DNA of 20,619 bases from Irineochytrium annulatum (GCA_027600665.1 JADGJL010000316.1:4890-25508); one strand, 5' to 3'. Positions 1 through 11,103 are shown, counted from the stretch's first letter. The notes: generated from the letters alone by a model not told the origin. Numbers and translations are program-made.

Positions 1-347
1 CGTGCTCTTTGACATGAGAGGATCTTTTTTTTTATTTTGTGTTTGTTTTTTTTAGTAATTTATTGGTAGTAGGACGCGATAGGATCCGTTCGCTGTAGAG
101 TTGGCTGTGTTGTCTGCAGGACATATCGAGAAGTCAATATAAAATTCGAGACGACTTGTTCTTCGCTGGACATCGGAGTTTGAAGTTTTACGACCTCATT
201 CGAGTGTAAAATTACTTGTTATACCCGCAAAATTGCTATGCATCTTTTGTCAAATGTCAGCTCCATATATTGTACAACAGCGAAGAGGCCAAATATAGGC
301 AAAATGTTTTTCTTGTGCCAGCAGTTCAACCCCAGCGTCAGTAAAAT
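1..347. other. Intergenic / 3' flank of the P450 gene
   Basis: No gene is supported here. The stretch is AT-rich with two T-runs near 24-52, and no frame on either strand shows a convincing protein. On the minus strand an AATAAA-like hexamer lies at about 59-64, close to 290 nt past the P450 stop codon; it could be a polyadenylation signal, but that is only a motif match. Confidence 0.5.
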
Positions 348-2470
348 CTATTTCGCCGACGACCGGGCGCGCCGGACATACATAGGCAACCCGCCAGCCA
401 TCGAGTGAGTAAGCGACAATCCAGCCGCTGGGTCGGGCATATCCTTCTGGACCGTCTCGAAATCAAATTCGTTTACTTAAATCACCGCGTTAGCGACACA
501 AATTCACATCCCCGCCAAAGAAATTTACCGAGCCCGAGCATTGCCATAATCCCCTCAACCGTTGCCATTTGCTGTCCAAGGCAAACCCTGAAGTGACATT
601 TGCGCAATACTGATAAGTAAAATATACATTAGATGGCGAAGCAGCACACGCACCGAGGTCCGGCGTTAAAACCACACGCGAGATAAGGGCTCACGCGCTT
701 AACGCTGCCGTCCTTGTCCAGCCACCGCTCCGGCTTAAACTCCAATGCGTCGGCGCCCCAGAGATTTGGATGCCTCCCCATCGCGTAGGGCAGCCAGCAA
801 ATTTCCGTATTGGCCGGGATGTGGATGCCGCCAGGAAGGATATCCTATATTGACAAGATTAAAACCGAAATCAAATGACCGGGACAATGAAAAGGACGAC
901 CCGAACACGGTGAGTACCTCCTTTACGGCGACTTTGACGTTCGCCGGGACGCTAGGGTGAAGCCGCTGGTTCTCCATGAAGACGGCGTTGGCGTATCGCA
1001 GCTTCGCAATCTCGTCGAAGGTCGGGATACGGCGTGAGCCGAGGACGCGCTCGCCCTCCTCGCGGAGCTTCGTGACAACCGCCGGGTTCCTGACGAGTTC
1101 GAGAAAAGTCCAAGACAACGCTTGAGCTGTAGTGTCCCTCCCGGCCTGTATGAAGTATTCATATGCAGTTGTTCTTGGGGATTTTTTTTTGCCCGAATCG
1201 TACCAGAATCATGTTTAAAATGACATCGCGGAGCTGTCGGTCGGACAAGGGGTTGCCGTCCTCCTTCTTCGCGTCCATGAAGAAATCAAGCAGGTCCTTG
1301 TTCGCGCCTTCAACGCCCCTCCGCCTCATGTCCTTCCGTCTCTCGATGCGCTCCTGCGCAAATTTGTCGATAACGGCGACATGCTTCCTCAGATTCGGCC
1401 CGAAACCGAGAGTCTCGGACCAGTACCATGCGAAGTTGATAAAGCTGTTACACGAGTTTGTCAATGTTACATATAATCACTTAACGCAGGGATCCGTACC
1501 GCATCGTCATGACCTCGAGCGTGGAGTCGAAAGCCGTCGCGAACGCAGGTGGCGAGTTGGGCGTGTCGAGCGTCCTTAAGTCCTCGCCAAAACCTATTTT
1601 CCCGAATCTGCGAAAACAGCGCATCAAGCCCACTCCCAACGGGGAAAGGTGGCGAGAAGGACATACGTATCCATGGTAAAGCTGTGAAAGTAGAGATGTA
1701 AATCGACGGCGGAACCGGCGTCGGCGGCCTCGCCGAGCTTCCGGATGAGCTGGTTGACATCGGTTGTCACCACCTTGCTGACGACTTCCCGGAACATTTT
1801 GCCTGCAGATGACATTAGAAACGCATTGGAGAGTCGTAACTTGCCAGTGAAGATGTGCGAGGCGATCTTCCGCTGCCACCGCCACTCTTCTCCGTCGGCG
1901 TTGAACTACGAATCACCGCGCGTAAGAGTCAAAATAAAATAGGCGATTTGACTCACGATGCCGTGACCGAGGAGGGGCCGGAGTCGCTCGTGTAAACCGG
2001 GACCTTTGATGTAATTCTGCGGCGAAGTACTTTTTTAACGCTGTTGCCGCAGACTTTAAAAGCCTTACCTCAAAGTTTGTTTTTAAGATATGTTCCACGA
2101 CCAAAGGGTCGCAAGTAATTAGGATTGAGATGTCCGCGAAATAGGGCGCGGTGATCGTCCTGAATGTCGACGTTCGGCCAAGCACGCGCTCGTTGAAGCC
2201 TTACCAATTCATCCCATACTTCATGCAGTCCTCCGCCATCCTCGCATGCCGGCGATGCCTGTGCTTCATGATTACTTTACACACGTGAGCCGTTAGAGCC
2301 TTTTAGAAGAAGACATAAATAATACCTGGTGCATAACCCAATACAGGGTATGGATCAGGACCGGGCAGGTTTATCTTGGACTTCCTGGTCTTCACGTGAA
2401 GATAGAGAATCGCCAGCGCCGGCGCTGCCGCCGCAACGGCGAGGGCGATTAGCCAGGGGCGCCGTCCCAT
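348..2470 (-). CDS. Cytochrome P450 monooxygenase, fatty-acid hydroxylase-like, 12 exons
   Basis: Membrane-anchored heme monooxygenase, probably on the ER. Exons (high to low): 2470-2326, 2274-2205, 2159-2069, 2016-1957, 1905-1845, 1802-1667, 1607-1500, 1444-1204, 1145-918, 844-654, 587-529, 475-348. All phases agree, giving 505 aa. Seen in order: an N-terminal hydrophobic anchor (about residues 5-25), a proline-rich hinge (NLPGPDPYPVLG), helix C (WRWQRK), the I-helix AGRDTT at about 305-310, the K-helix ENQR at 362-365, the PERW motif, and the heme loop FNAGPRVCLG with ligand Cys446. The heme loop is split by an intron, so an unspliced reading appears to lack the ligand. The sequence resembles the CYP52/CYP86/CYP704 type of fatty-acid omega-hydroxylases, but the family and substrate are inference. 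CCDC40 ends 124 nt upstream on the same strand. Confidence 0.9.
1803..1844 (-). other. 42-nt GC-AG intron in the P450 gene
   Basis: The donor reads G|GCAAGT and the acceptor CTGCAG, with a CTAAT branch-like motif about 10 nt before the acceptor. Removing it joins HIFTG to KMFRE, the usual P450 helix C region without an insertion. It is a multiple of three and has no stop codon, so reading through would add 14 residues; the excised version fits the family better. Confidence 0.6.
2160..2204 (-). other. 45-nt intron that hides an apparent stop in the P450
   Basis: The donor GTAAGG follows AATTG and the acceptor is ACATTCAG. Read through, the frame meets TAA at once. Spliced, it gives KYGMNW followed by TITAPYF, the expected beta-1 region of a P450. 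This shows the gene is not broken at this point. Confidence 0.75.
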
Positions 2471-2594
2471 TCGAAGGTGTCGTGGGATGTGTGACCGTCA
2501 AAGTCGGCCGGATATGTCGACGACGCAGAGCCATGTGGAACCTTCAGAAGGGCGGTGCACATGTACTTTATTTTACCATTACTGTTCTATGGTT

Positions 2595-5500
2595 CTATAC
2601 GACGGCAGCATTATTGTCCAGATACTCATGCAGGGGCTCCATGTGTTCCCGAACGATGGGATACTCGGTCTGAAAGAATATTGCGTTATTAAGTGCTCAA
2701 CTTTCCGGCAAGGACGCAGAAGTGAAGACTCTTACCGCCACCGTCATGATCACGTCGTCGATCCTCTTTAACCGCTCGCGCTGTTTCTCAAACACGGCTT
2801 CCCGCATGTCCTTGTCTTTGACGAGGAACACGTACTTCCCTTGCCGCAGCTCGCTGTACCGCCGGGCTTGTCTCTGGTGGATCTGCGCCTCGTTCGACAA
2901 CTGAGCGCGACCAATCAGTGTAAGTTGGACACGTTCATACATAAAAGAGGGCAACCAGCCGTACCATAGTCATTCGTTGCATGTTCAGGTCCAGGTCCTT
3001 GAGGAGGTTGTTCTCGCGTGCCTCAAGGCTGATGCAGGCGTTCTGGCTGTCGGCTAGCCGCTGGCGGATCTGGTTGTGCGTCCGGTTGAGGGCGAGAACG
3101 TCTAAGACGTCGGATAAATAAAGGGTTAGCTTAGTATTTGTCACGGTTACAATCGGTACGAACCTTGGTCGAACTCCTTCACGTCGCTCATGGTCTGCCG
3201 GATCTTCTTAGTAAGCTCCGCGATCTCCTTTTGCAGGAGGGCTTGCCCGCCCCCTTTACCCTTCGTTTTCGTTCTATCCCATAAGTTATTAGCGCCACAA
3301 GCTTAAAGAAGAAGCATGTGCATTCAAATAAAACCTCATGGAAATGGACTCGCGCCTGTAGACGCTCTTCTCCATCTCGGCGATCATCTTCTCCTGGAGT
3401 TTGAGCATGGACGCATAGCGAAGCTTCATCCGGTGGATCTCGATTGCCATCTCACGGATCTCGGTCGCGCCGACGTTCGGGTCCAGAGCTGCCTGCGTTT
3501 CCTTCGCAAGCTGGATTTTCTTCTCCCAAAGCATAATTTGCCGCCTAGAGTGGTTAACGATTAGACCACTGCGGAGGCCTTAGCCGTCGACACACAAAAA
3601 CTTACTCAGCCTCGACGAGCCCCTGAAGCGCGCGCTCCTTCTCGCTCCTGAGGTCCCCAATCTTGGTCTCCATTTGAATGCTGTCGAGTTCGGCGATCTT
3701 TAGTCGGGCCCGGAACTCCTGCTCGAGACCCAGGTTGTTCTCCTGGAGGACGCTCTGGACCTGGTGCTGCTTCGAGAGGACCGTGTTAATCTTCACCATG
3801 TCGTTTTGAAGGGAGCGGATATTGCGCTGGTGCTCGCGGATTTCCTTGGACTCGGTATCGAATTGGTCTATACACCATGGTTAGCTCAAGCCAAGCTGTC
3901 AGTAACAAAGGGAAACGTACTATTAACAACGGCCTTCTTTCGACTCAATACGGCTAGCCTCATCTTCAGGTCGGAGGTCTCCTCGGCAAGCTCGTTCGAC
4001 CGCTTTGTGACAGCGACAAGGTCGTTTTGGGACCGGAGCCAGAACTGTTGGAGCTCAATGCAATCTCGCTCCTTCTGGTTCACCAGCTTCGTCACGTTGT
4101 GAATTGTCGCTTCTAGCGGGCCCATTGACTCATCCTAAACGCCGACGTACGTTAGCACACAATAACCACGTTCACCAAAAACGAACCTGGTTTCTTGCCA
4201 TCAGCTGGTCGTACTTCTTGTTCAGCAAATCCATCTCTCCCTGCTTCTTCCCCAACTCATCGTTCCTCCGCCTGATCTCAAGCTCGTACTTCTCCACCAA
4301 CGCGTTCTTCTCCGTCAACTCCCCATCAACCGCTGCTAGCTCCTCCCCGAGACGCAGAATCCTCGCCTCGGTGTTCAGCATCTCAAGCCGCGTGGCCCCG
4401 ACCTCGTTCTTCGCCGTAGCGATGACGGCCTCCTTCTCATGTATCTGACCCCTTAGCTTCGTCCCATCCCTCTTGGCGCCCTGGCTCCCCTTCTCAATCG
4501 CCAGCTGATTCTGAAGGTGCTCGGCCACGTCCGTCTCCAGCTTCGCGCACGCGAGCGTAGTCTGGATAGTCAGCTTCGTCACCGCCGCAATCTCGAGCTG
4601 GATTGCCTGCCGCTCCTGCGTGACGGACGCGAGGTCCTGCTCACACTGCTGCAGGCTGCGGGAGTACATGGAGTACGTGTCGCCGAGGCGCTCGCGCTGC
4701 TCGCCCACCGTAGCCACCTGCCGCTTAAGATGGTCGACCTCGCCCTCAAGCTTGGTAAGAAGCATCGTGAGGGTCTCGCTCTGCTCCTGTGCGCGGCGGA
4801 GGAGCTGGCGGAAGCCGTTGATCTCACCCTGGAGGTTGATCAGAGTATCCTTGTTTTTCCTAAGAAACAACGAACATTAATACACGCAGCACCGTCGAGC
4901 AAGCGGAAAGGGTACTAACGAGATGCCCTTTTCGATGTTCTCCAGGACTTCGTCACGGCGCTGGAGACCAATGAGACTGCTCTTCCATTGGTGGAGAAGC
5001 TGACGCTTTTCGTACTGAATGGCCTGTTTCCATTCGAATCGTCAACATCCCAAAAAAAAAAAATAAATAAATAAATAAATAGAAATGTATGGGTTTACCT
5101 CCATCTCCGTAGCGGCCTCCTGCAGCGTCTCTGTAGCAGCCTTCGTTTCCCTTTGTTGGGCGACAAGCTGCGTCTCGTAGAGCGCCCTCCGCTCTTGGAG
5201 TCGGCGCAATTGATCCGAGAGAGTGTCGATGAAGTAATCCTATGTGAGCGCGCATTACGTTAGCACCGGTGCAGAAATCGTACAGTTACGAAAGATCCTA
5301 ACCTGACGCTTCTTCTCCTGCTCTTGCTTGACAATGTCCTCCTCAGCCTTCAGAGTTGTCCGCTTCGCAACGAGGATTTTGCTCTTAAGCTCGTCATTGT
5401 ACAGGTCGACCTGCTTCAGCGTCCGGCTGATCTTATCAAGCTCCTGCTTATGCTTATCGACTGCATTTTCACTCAGTGAAACAATTCGGGCTAAATAAAA

Positions 5501-6746
5501 ACTCACGGTTCCCGGCATGCGAAAGCTTCTTCTCCAGCTCGTCCTTGTGCTGAGCCAACGTGTGCTTCAGCGCCCGTTCCGCCTCCTCCTTGTAGGCCTT
5601 GATGATCGACAGGTTGTCTTCCGTCCCCTCCAGCAACGCTTGCAATCTCGCGAGCTGCTGTTGCGACTGATACAACTCTACACCGACCTCCTCCCTCTTT
5701 TTTGTGACCTTCCGGACGGCTTCCTCCTTGTCCTTAATCTCCATCGCCAACCGCGCATCCCGCTCGGACAGCTGCTTCAACAGCGCATCCTGGACGCGCT
5801 TCATCAGCGGGTTGTCCGGGTCCATCAGCGCGTTCTCGTCCGCCTCCTCGTCATCCTCGTCCTCATCGTCCGCGACACTCTGGTCCGCCCCTCTCCCGGG
5901 CGGCGACCTCGAGGAATCTCTCCCATTCGCGCGCACGGGTGGCAGCTCCCCCGGTGCGCTCGACCCCTGCGATATCGCCATCTGCTGCTGCATCTGTGCC
6001 TGGATCTTCAGCTGCTGCGCCGCCGCCTGCTCCTGGAGGTGCCGCAGCGTCGCGCCAAAGAGATCCTCCCCCTGTCTTGGCGCAGCGGCCACCGCTGGAG
6101 GCAGAGCAGCGCCAGCATGTCCCACAGGTGCACCCGCGCCGTCGTCGAACCGGGCCAGGTCGGCGTTGTCCGAGGCCGCCGCCCCCCAGTGAGGGCGACG
6201 CTGGGCCGAGCTGGTGGCTGTCGACGTCACGGCGGGCGGCTTCGGTGAGTCGTTGGTGATGCTGCGGTCGTCGGACTTGCCGGCGGACCGCCGCGGGGAC
6301 GTGGAAGCGGAGTACTTGGAGAGGACCTCGGCCGCGGATTCGGCGCGGAACGGGTGCTTGAGGACGAGGTCGTCGTCGGGCAGTGGCCGGCGGTCGGGCG
6401 ACGCCGTCCCAGATTCGGCCGGCGGCAGGGGCATGTGGGGCTGGACGTAGGAGTCGCGAAGTGACGGCCCCGTGGCCGCCGCATCGGGGGCAGATGTCGG
6501 CTTCGAGGCGGACTGCGACGAGGGTTGAGAGTTGTCGTGATCCTGGTCGGATCCCTCGGGGAGGTTGGCGGGGTCGTCAAGGCCGTGTTGATCGTCGGCC
6601 CCCAGAGGGGTCCCGACATCAGTGCCGTGGGCGGTCGGTGGCGGCGGATCCGGTGTCGGCGCTACAGCGTCGGTGGCCTCCGCCTGGGCAACCGGCTCTG
6701 GCGCCGGGATGACGGGGTCGTCGATGGTCGCTCCGTCGACCCCCAT
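2595..6746 (-). CDS. CCDC40: CCDC40, axonemal 96-nm ruler coiled-coil protein, 12 exons
   Basis: With CCDC39, CCDC40 (FAP172 in Chlamydomonas) forms the ruler along doublet microtubules that sets the 96-nm repeat for inner dynein arms and nexin-DRC. Exons (high to low): 6746-5507, 5460-5303, 5239-5099, 5023-4920, 4859-4187, 4134-3921, 3867-3606, 3544-3335, 3273-3164, 3101-2965, 2900-2736, 2669-2595. Phases agree throughout and give 1162 aa, close to the human protein. Residues 1 to about 300 are Pro/Ala/Ser/Asp-rich and disordered. From about 305 to the C-terminus it is coiled coil. Family marks are [11 protein letters not shown] near 306, [25 protein letters not shown] (about 932-946), EIHRMKLR, and RQGKYVFLV near the end. 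The start is the first ATG of the open frame. The donor of the intron at 3274-3334 (GTTTTA) is weak. Confidence 0.94.
5052..5080. repeat. A-run plus (AAAT)5 microsatellite in a CCDC40 intron
   Basis: A homopolymer A-run leads directly into five AAAT units. It lies inside the 75-nt intron at 5024-5098. On the transcribed strand it forms the T-rich tract of the intron. Confidence 0.9.
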
Positions 6747-7410
6747 GCTGGTATCAAGGTTCTATGTTGACAAGGAGGTCAAACTTAGTGGACTTGATCA
6801 TTAAGAGCACTTCTCTTAACTCTTCCACTTTCATTTCTTCTGCATGTAACCCTTGCACGCAAGACAAAAACATTTCTACTTTCCTAATCTTTTTTTTTTT
6901 TTGATATCCTTACCTTACCGCCAGATTGTTTTCCAGACTCCTACCAATGCACCATTAAAGCAAGTCCCTGAGTGACAAAACAAAAACACCCCGTCAAGAA
7001 CGATAGCAGACTGTAGCTGCAGCCAGCTTCTCCTTGCCGCGTGGTTTCATGGGGAAGTATGTATTGTATACGCGTCAATAGCATCGTTGCGAAAATTGTT
7101 TCCGATTCTTACAATCACGGGATACGGAGTAAACCGGTACAGGAAAAAAAATGAGATGGTCGGGAAAAGATACAGGGACAGGTAGCTGTCGGGGGAATGA
7201 AGAATTGCTTGTGGAAGCGAAACGACAGGAAAATGTACGTAGGAAACGATAACAGAAAGGTGAAGGTAAGAAGAGAAAAGTGTCAGAACCAGTAGTTGCC
7301 GACGAGAGAGCAAAGCACAGAGAATAATGCATAGGTTGAGCAAGAAAAATGGAGTCCAATTGTGCAAGAAGGCGCCAACGGCAGCCCGTAGAAAACGGTT
7401 CCGTCCATAA
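6747..7410. other. Intergenic region, CCDC40 promoter side and protease 3' flank
   Basis: Both flanking genes run on the minus strand, so this holds the CCDC40 upstream region and the 3' region of the S41 protease. A T-run sits at about 6891-6902. A minus-strand open frame at 7047-7454 overlaps the protease end and is rich in Phe/Leu/Ser from AT-rich DNA; I do not consider it a gene. No tRNA-like or repeated structure was seen. Confidence 0.6.
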
Positions 7411-10116
7411 TTACGCCAGCGCCAACAACGTCCATCCGACCAGCAACCCAGCAACCACGGTCATAACGGTCCCACCCCCAACCGCCACACTCCTCACGGC
7501 GCCCGACCTTGCGGACGTTGGAGTTGTAGCTGCGATGATCGGCCTCGCCGGCACGCTGACCGGCACGCCGTCAATACTCCCGGCGGCGTTCCTCCACACG
7601 TCGTAAATGTGGCTCGAGTCCCCGACGCCCAACAAAACCTCTGCGGGGTCCGGCACAAAGTCGCCCGGGTACACCGCCGACACGCCCAAGGGGAAGTAAG
7701 CCTCGTAGAAGGCCAATGTGCCGTTTACGGGCAAGGGGAAAGGAAGAACAGCGTCGGCGGAGTTGACGCCTGCTGAAGCAACGATCTCCATGGCCGGGTC
7801 AGACTGGATCATGCTGAAGTCCTTGACCTGACCGCCCTCGAACGAAGTCGGCTGGAAGGCGTTGCCGGAGGCGCCGCCGAAGGTGTAGGTCTTCACGCCA
7901 AGGTTCTGGCGGAGCGTACGGACGAAGACCCCGCAGGTCGAGCCGCAGACACCGTTAGAGACAATGGCAATGTTACCGGGCGTCCAACCGCGCTTGAGTT
8001 GGGGCGGCGCGGTCGCCTGGCTCATTCCTTGGCCGGTGATCAGGCTGATGAAGCCGGAACAGTCCTGTTAACGGCAAAAAGGGTTGAGTCAGCGCTACAT
8101 TTCTCGAACAAAGGAAAGGTAGAGATACATACAACTTGAAATGGGTTCGAATAAGGCGACGACATGCCGCCCCGAAAGTATGACCCCCCGGGCATCGTCA
8201 CGTCCGCCGATCTGTTCACCTGCATGCCGGATGATACCACGTTCCCTTGCACCTTAAATATCGACGTCGGCAGCACGTCTGCCTGCACCATGAGATTTTT
8301 CATGGGCGTCGACAGCCTGATGTCCTCCGTCCAAAATGCGAACAGGATGTTCTGGAACAGGAACTGCGCGAACGACGGCGCCGCGCAAAGCAGGCCGCCG
8401 CCGTTATTTGAGACGTCTATGACGAGTTTTGTCGCGCCCGCTTTCTCAAGCAGGTATAACCCATTCGTGACGTTCATGAACCACCCTATCAGCCCCGCGC
8501 TCGACTGGTCCACGGGCTCAAACGACGGCAGCCACCACACACCAGTCTGCTCGTCGATCATCAGGAACGCCGAGTTCTGGTCCACCAGCAGCGAGACTGG
8601 GAACTTTGTCGCGTTGCCGCCTGCAGCCGCGCCACCCATGACGCCAACCGTTACTGATGCCGCCGGGTCCCCAGAGCCCGCGTCATCCACCACCATCGTG
8701 GGTGCCCTCAGGATCGCCTCCGGTGCTTTCCACCTGAACTCCCCGCCCCTCCCAGGTTTGCTTTTACCGGGGACGCGGATCTCGGATACGCCCGGAATAA
8801 ACGCAATATCCCTAAGCTGGGCGGCCCTGCTCCTCCCAGAACCCCCAGCTACGCACGTGGCCTGGTAGTAGCTCGCTTGCCCCATCTGAAGCAGGGTATA
8901 AGCGCCGTAAGACCTGGCAAACCCCGCCCACGTGGCCGTGACATCTACGGTGGTCTGCTGCCCCGGCGCGCGGAGCGTGTAGACGAGCGTGTCGTTAAGC
9001 GACGGCGGGAGGAGGACAAGCGAGTTAAAGGCGCCGATGTTGCCGCCCGAGGCCCAGAGGTACGATGGCATGGCGATGTTGAAGCGGGTGTCCGCATCGC
9101 GGGACGTGCCGACGTTGGCGTCGGCGAAGGCCTGGACGTAGCTCACGGCGTCCTGGCCGTTGATTTTGACGACCTGGTAGCCGACGTAATTCGCCGGCGT
9201 GATGCTGGCGTAGAAGCTTTTCAGGCCGTTTACAATCCCCGCCGAGTATTGGTCCGCCACCACCAGGGAGCCAAAGGCGTCCGCGAAAGTTTGGTTGATC
9301 CAGATTGAAGCGTACGAGGATGTCCCGGGAGCGTTGTAGTGGGACATGAGGAGGAAGGGCTGGACTACGCGAAAGGTCTCAAAGCATGGGGAGGCGTAGG
9401 ATGTATGGGCGTCGTTTAAAGACACGAGGAGAGATTGAATGCGAGCGTGCAGGAGAAATTCCGTTTGGATGGTATGGTCGTCGGCGATGGCATCTAGTGA
9501 GGCCATCAGATCGACGTTTGAATTATATAGCGGGGCCGAACTCGATTTGGCGAGGTCGAGAAACACGTAGCTGGTAATTACAGTGAGACACTGACATGTA
9601 ACCCCAAAGCTCGAGAGAACATACAATTGCAAATACGACTTCAGCGCGGCGACTTGCTCCTTCTTCACGTCCGGCGTGACTGGGAACGAATTGTAGCAAC
9701 TATACACCTGTGCCGCGTTATACACGATCCCTGCTGTCGGCACACACGCATCCGCAGCCGCTGGCGCAGCGGGAGCCGAGGCGGACTGCAGACCCGGTGG
9801 TAAAGGCGGCGGCGCCGGGGGCGGTAGTGGAGCTGGCGTCGGCGCAAACGAGGACGCTATCGAGGTTTCGGGCGGGATCACCTCCATGGAGATGGCACTC
9901 TCCTGTCCCGCGGCACCAGGAACCCTCGCTAGTGCTGGAGCGAAACAAGCAGTGTTAAAGTACCGCGGACAGCTGACTGGTGCCATTCTGCTCACCTAAT
10001 GCGCAGACGGCCACGGAGGCCAGCAGGCAGCGGGATCCGAGCGACGTCGCTCTCCGCTTCGACTTCCGGGCTGCCAGGGCTGGCGGGGCGGTCGAGGATG
10101 GGGACGACGGCGTCAT
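7411..10116 (-). CDS. Secreted S41-family (CPAF-type) serine protease, GPI-like tail, 4 exons
   Basis: Predicted extracellular peptidase of family S41 (tail-specific protease / ClpP-crotonase fold), in the fungal group related to CPAF. Exons: 10116-9996, 9934-9625, 9570-8133, 8064-7411, giving 840 aa in one consistent frame. A basic n-region (RKSKRR) and a hydrophobic stretch around residues 32-44 look like a signal peptide. A Pro/Ala-rich linker follows. NDAHT at 196-200 carries the likely catalytic His199. VKINGQDAV at about 278-286 looks like the PDZ-like segment, and NGVCGSTC holds the likely catalytic Ser665. The last 20 or so residues are hydrophobic after a small-residue stretch, as in GPI attachment signals. 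The 54-nt intron at 9571-9624 is in frame without a stop. The substrate is unknown. Family call is firm; residue roles are by analogy. Confidence 0.87.
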
Positions 10117-10288
10117 GCAGGGCGTCGGCGTCTCTAACCAATCTGACGAACTGGGCTGCGTTTTGCAGCGCCTTTGCCGCTCTTGACAGGGTTGTCGCGT
10201 GTCGATTTTTGGATTTATCCTAAATTCTGGACCGGTAATATGCTGGCAGAAAAAACCATCATCAGGGAGGCTTTTATTCTGTTCGGTT

Positions 10289-11033
10289 CTAAAAAAAAAA
10301 GTGCAGATGTGCCGCAGGCTGAGAAGACATTAATAACCTAAAAATAATTATAACTATATTAAAATGTAAAGTCGTGGCCCGCGGTGTAACTTCCATCATT
10401 GGACGTCGCGCTTGAAGCGCATTATCGAGGAAGGCATTAATCGGGCTATATTGGATTTACTGGCCATGAGGGAGCAGTAGGCATTACCTGTCTCCGTCAA
10501 TTCTGACGAAGTAACGGTGGGTGTCGGCGATGTAAGCGTCGCCGGCGTCACTGTATCTGCCAGTTGCCAAAGATGCACCCCTTCTGCCATACCGATGGTC
10601 TTCACCTGCGGCGCACGTCATAAGATAACGCAGTCGTGACGGCACGCGATCCCAAAGCAGCCTTTCCGTCGAACGCGCACCGACATTAAAGTCAACATCG
10701 AAGTCTCTGGTGAATTTGCGATCAAAGCGTCAGATAAAAGATTCAAAAACGAAGGGAAGAAGATGCTCACCGATCGCATTCAAAGAACGCGTCCGCCCGC
10801 GGCGGGTCGAGCTTTTTTGAATTATAAACAACAAAGATGCCGGGTGTCTATGGCTCGCCTCGAAATTCAGAGATGCAGCCGCATACAATCAAGTGCACGC
10901 ACTGCGGCACATGGCAGTGAACAGGGATCTGGCGATCACGACGCAACCTGGCGAACGCGCTGAGCCCAGGCCCACCATCACCGGCCGGAATCACGGCAGC
11001 ACCGTCCGAGATTCTGGGGCTGGGGCTGCACAT
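10289..11033 (-). CDS. Tentative four-exon gene of unknown function
   Basis: Not recognised. Four open segments join in phase across consensus splice sites: 11033-10887, 10847-10771, 10706-10488 and 10445-10289, giving 199 aa. The introns would be 39 nt (GTATGC...CATAG), 64 nt (GTGAGC...ACCAG, with a CTGAC branch-like motif) and 42 nt (GTAATG...ATATAG). The 64-nt junction is the best support, because it links two different frames. The centre reads as ordinary soluble protein (FVVYNSKKLDPP, DFDVDFNVGARSTERLLWD, DAYIADTHRYFVRIDGD). The last 30 residues, encoded by AT-rich DNA, look doubtful. An ATG at 11105 is an alternative start. The complementary plus frame is also nearly open (stops at about 10478 and 10635), so strand is uncertain; a decayed gene is possible. 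Confidence 0.3.
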
Positions 11034-11089
11034 GCGCGAAATTGACCACCCAACAAACAAAACTAGATCAACGACTGGTGGGTGAGCAG

Positions 11090-11103
11090 TATATACTATA
11101 TAC
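11090..11103 (-). promoter_or_regulatory. Possible TATA element upstream of the unknown gene
   Basis: A TATA-rich, nearly palindromic stretch (gtatatactatatac-like) lies 57-70 nt upstream of the candidate ATG at 11033 on the minus strand. The placement suits a core promoter, but AT-rich runs of this length also arise by chance. Confidence 0.25.

Noticed and set aside
654..700. Apparent loss of the heme-ligand cysteine and conserved glycine in the P450 (FNAGPRCVCC)
   Set aside because: An intron at 588-653 starts after PR; splicing restores FNAGPRVCLG.
2160..2210. In-frame TAA suggesting a P450 pseudogene
   Set aside because: A 45-nt GT-AG intron in the right phase removes it and restores the expected P450 sequence.
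5517..6248. 243-codon plus-strand frame rich in Leu/Arg
   Set aside because: Antisense shadow of the first CCDC40 exon; its composition mirrors the GC-rich coding strand.
7047..7454. Minus-strand frame with hydrophobic runs
   Set aside because: Phe/Leu/Ser come from T-rich flanking DNA; it overlaps the protease 3' end and has no family features.
8164..8868. 234-codon plus-strand frame
   Set aside because: Antisense of the S41 protease, which has clear family motifs and signal peptide on the minus strand.
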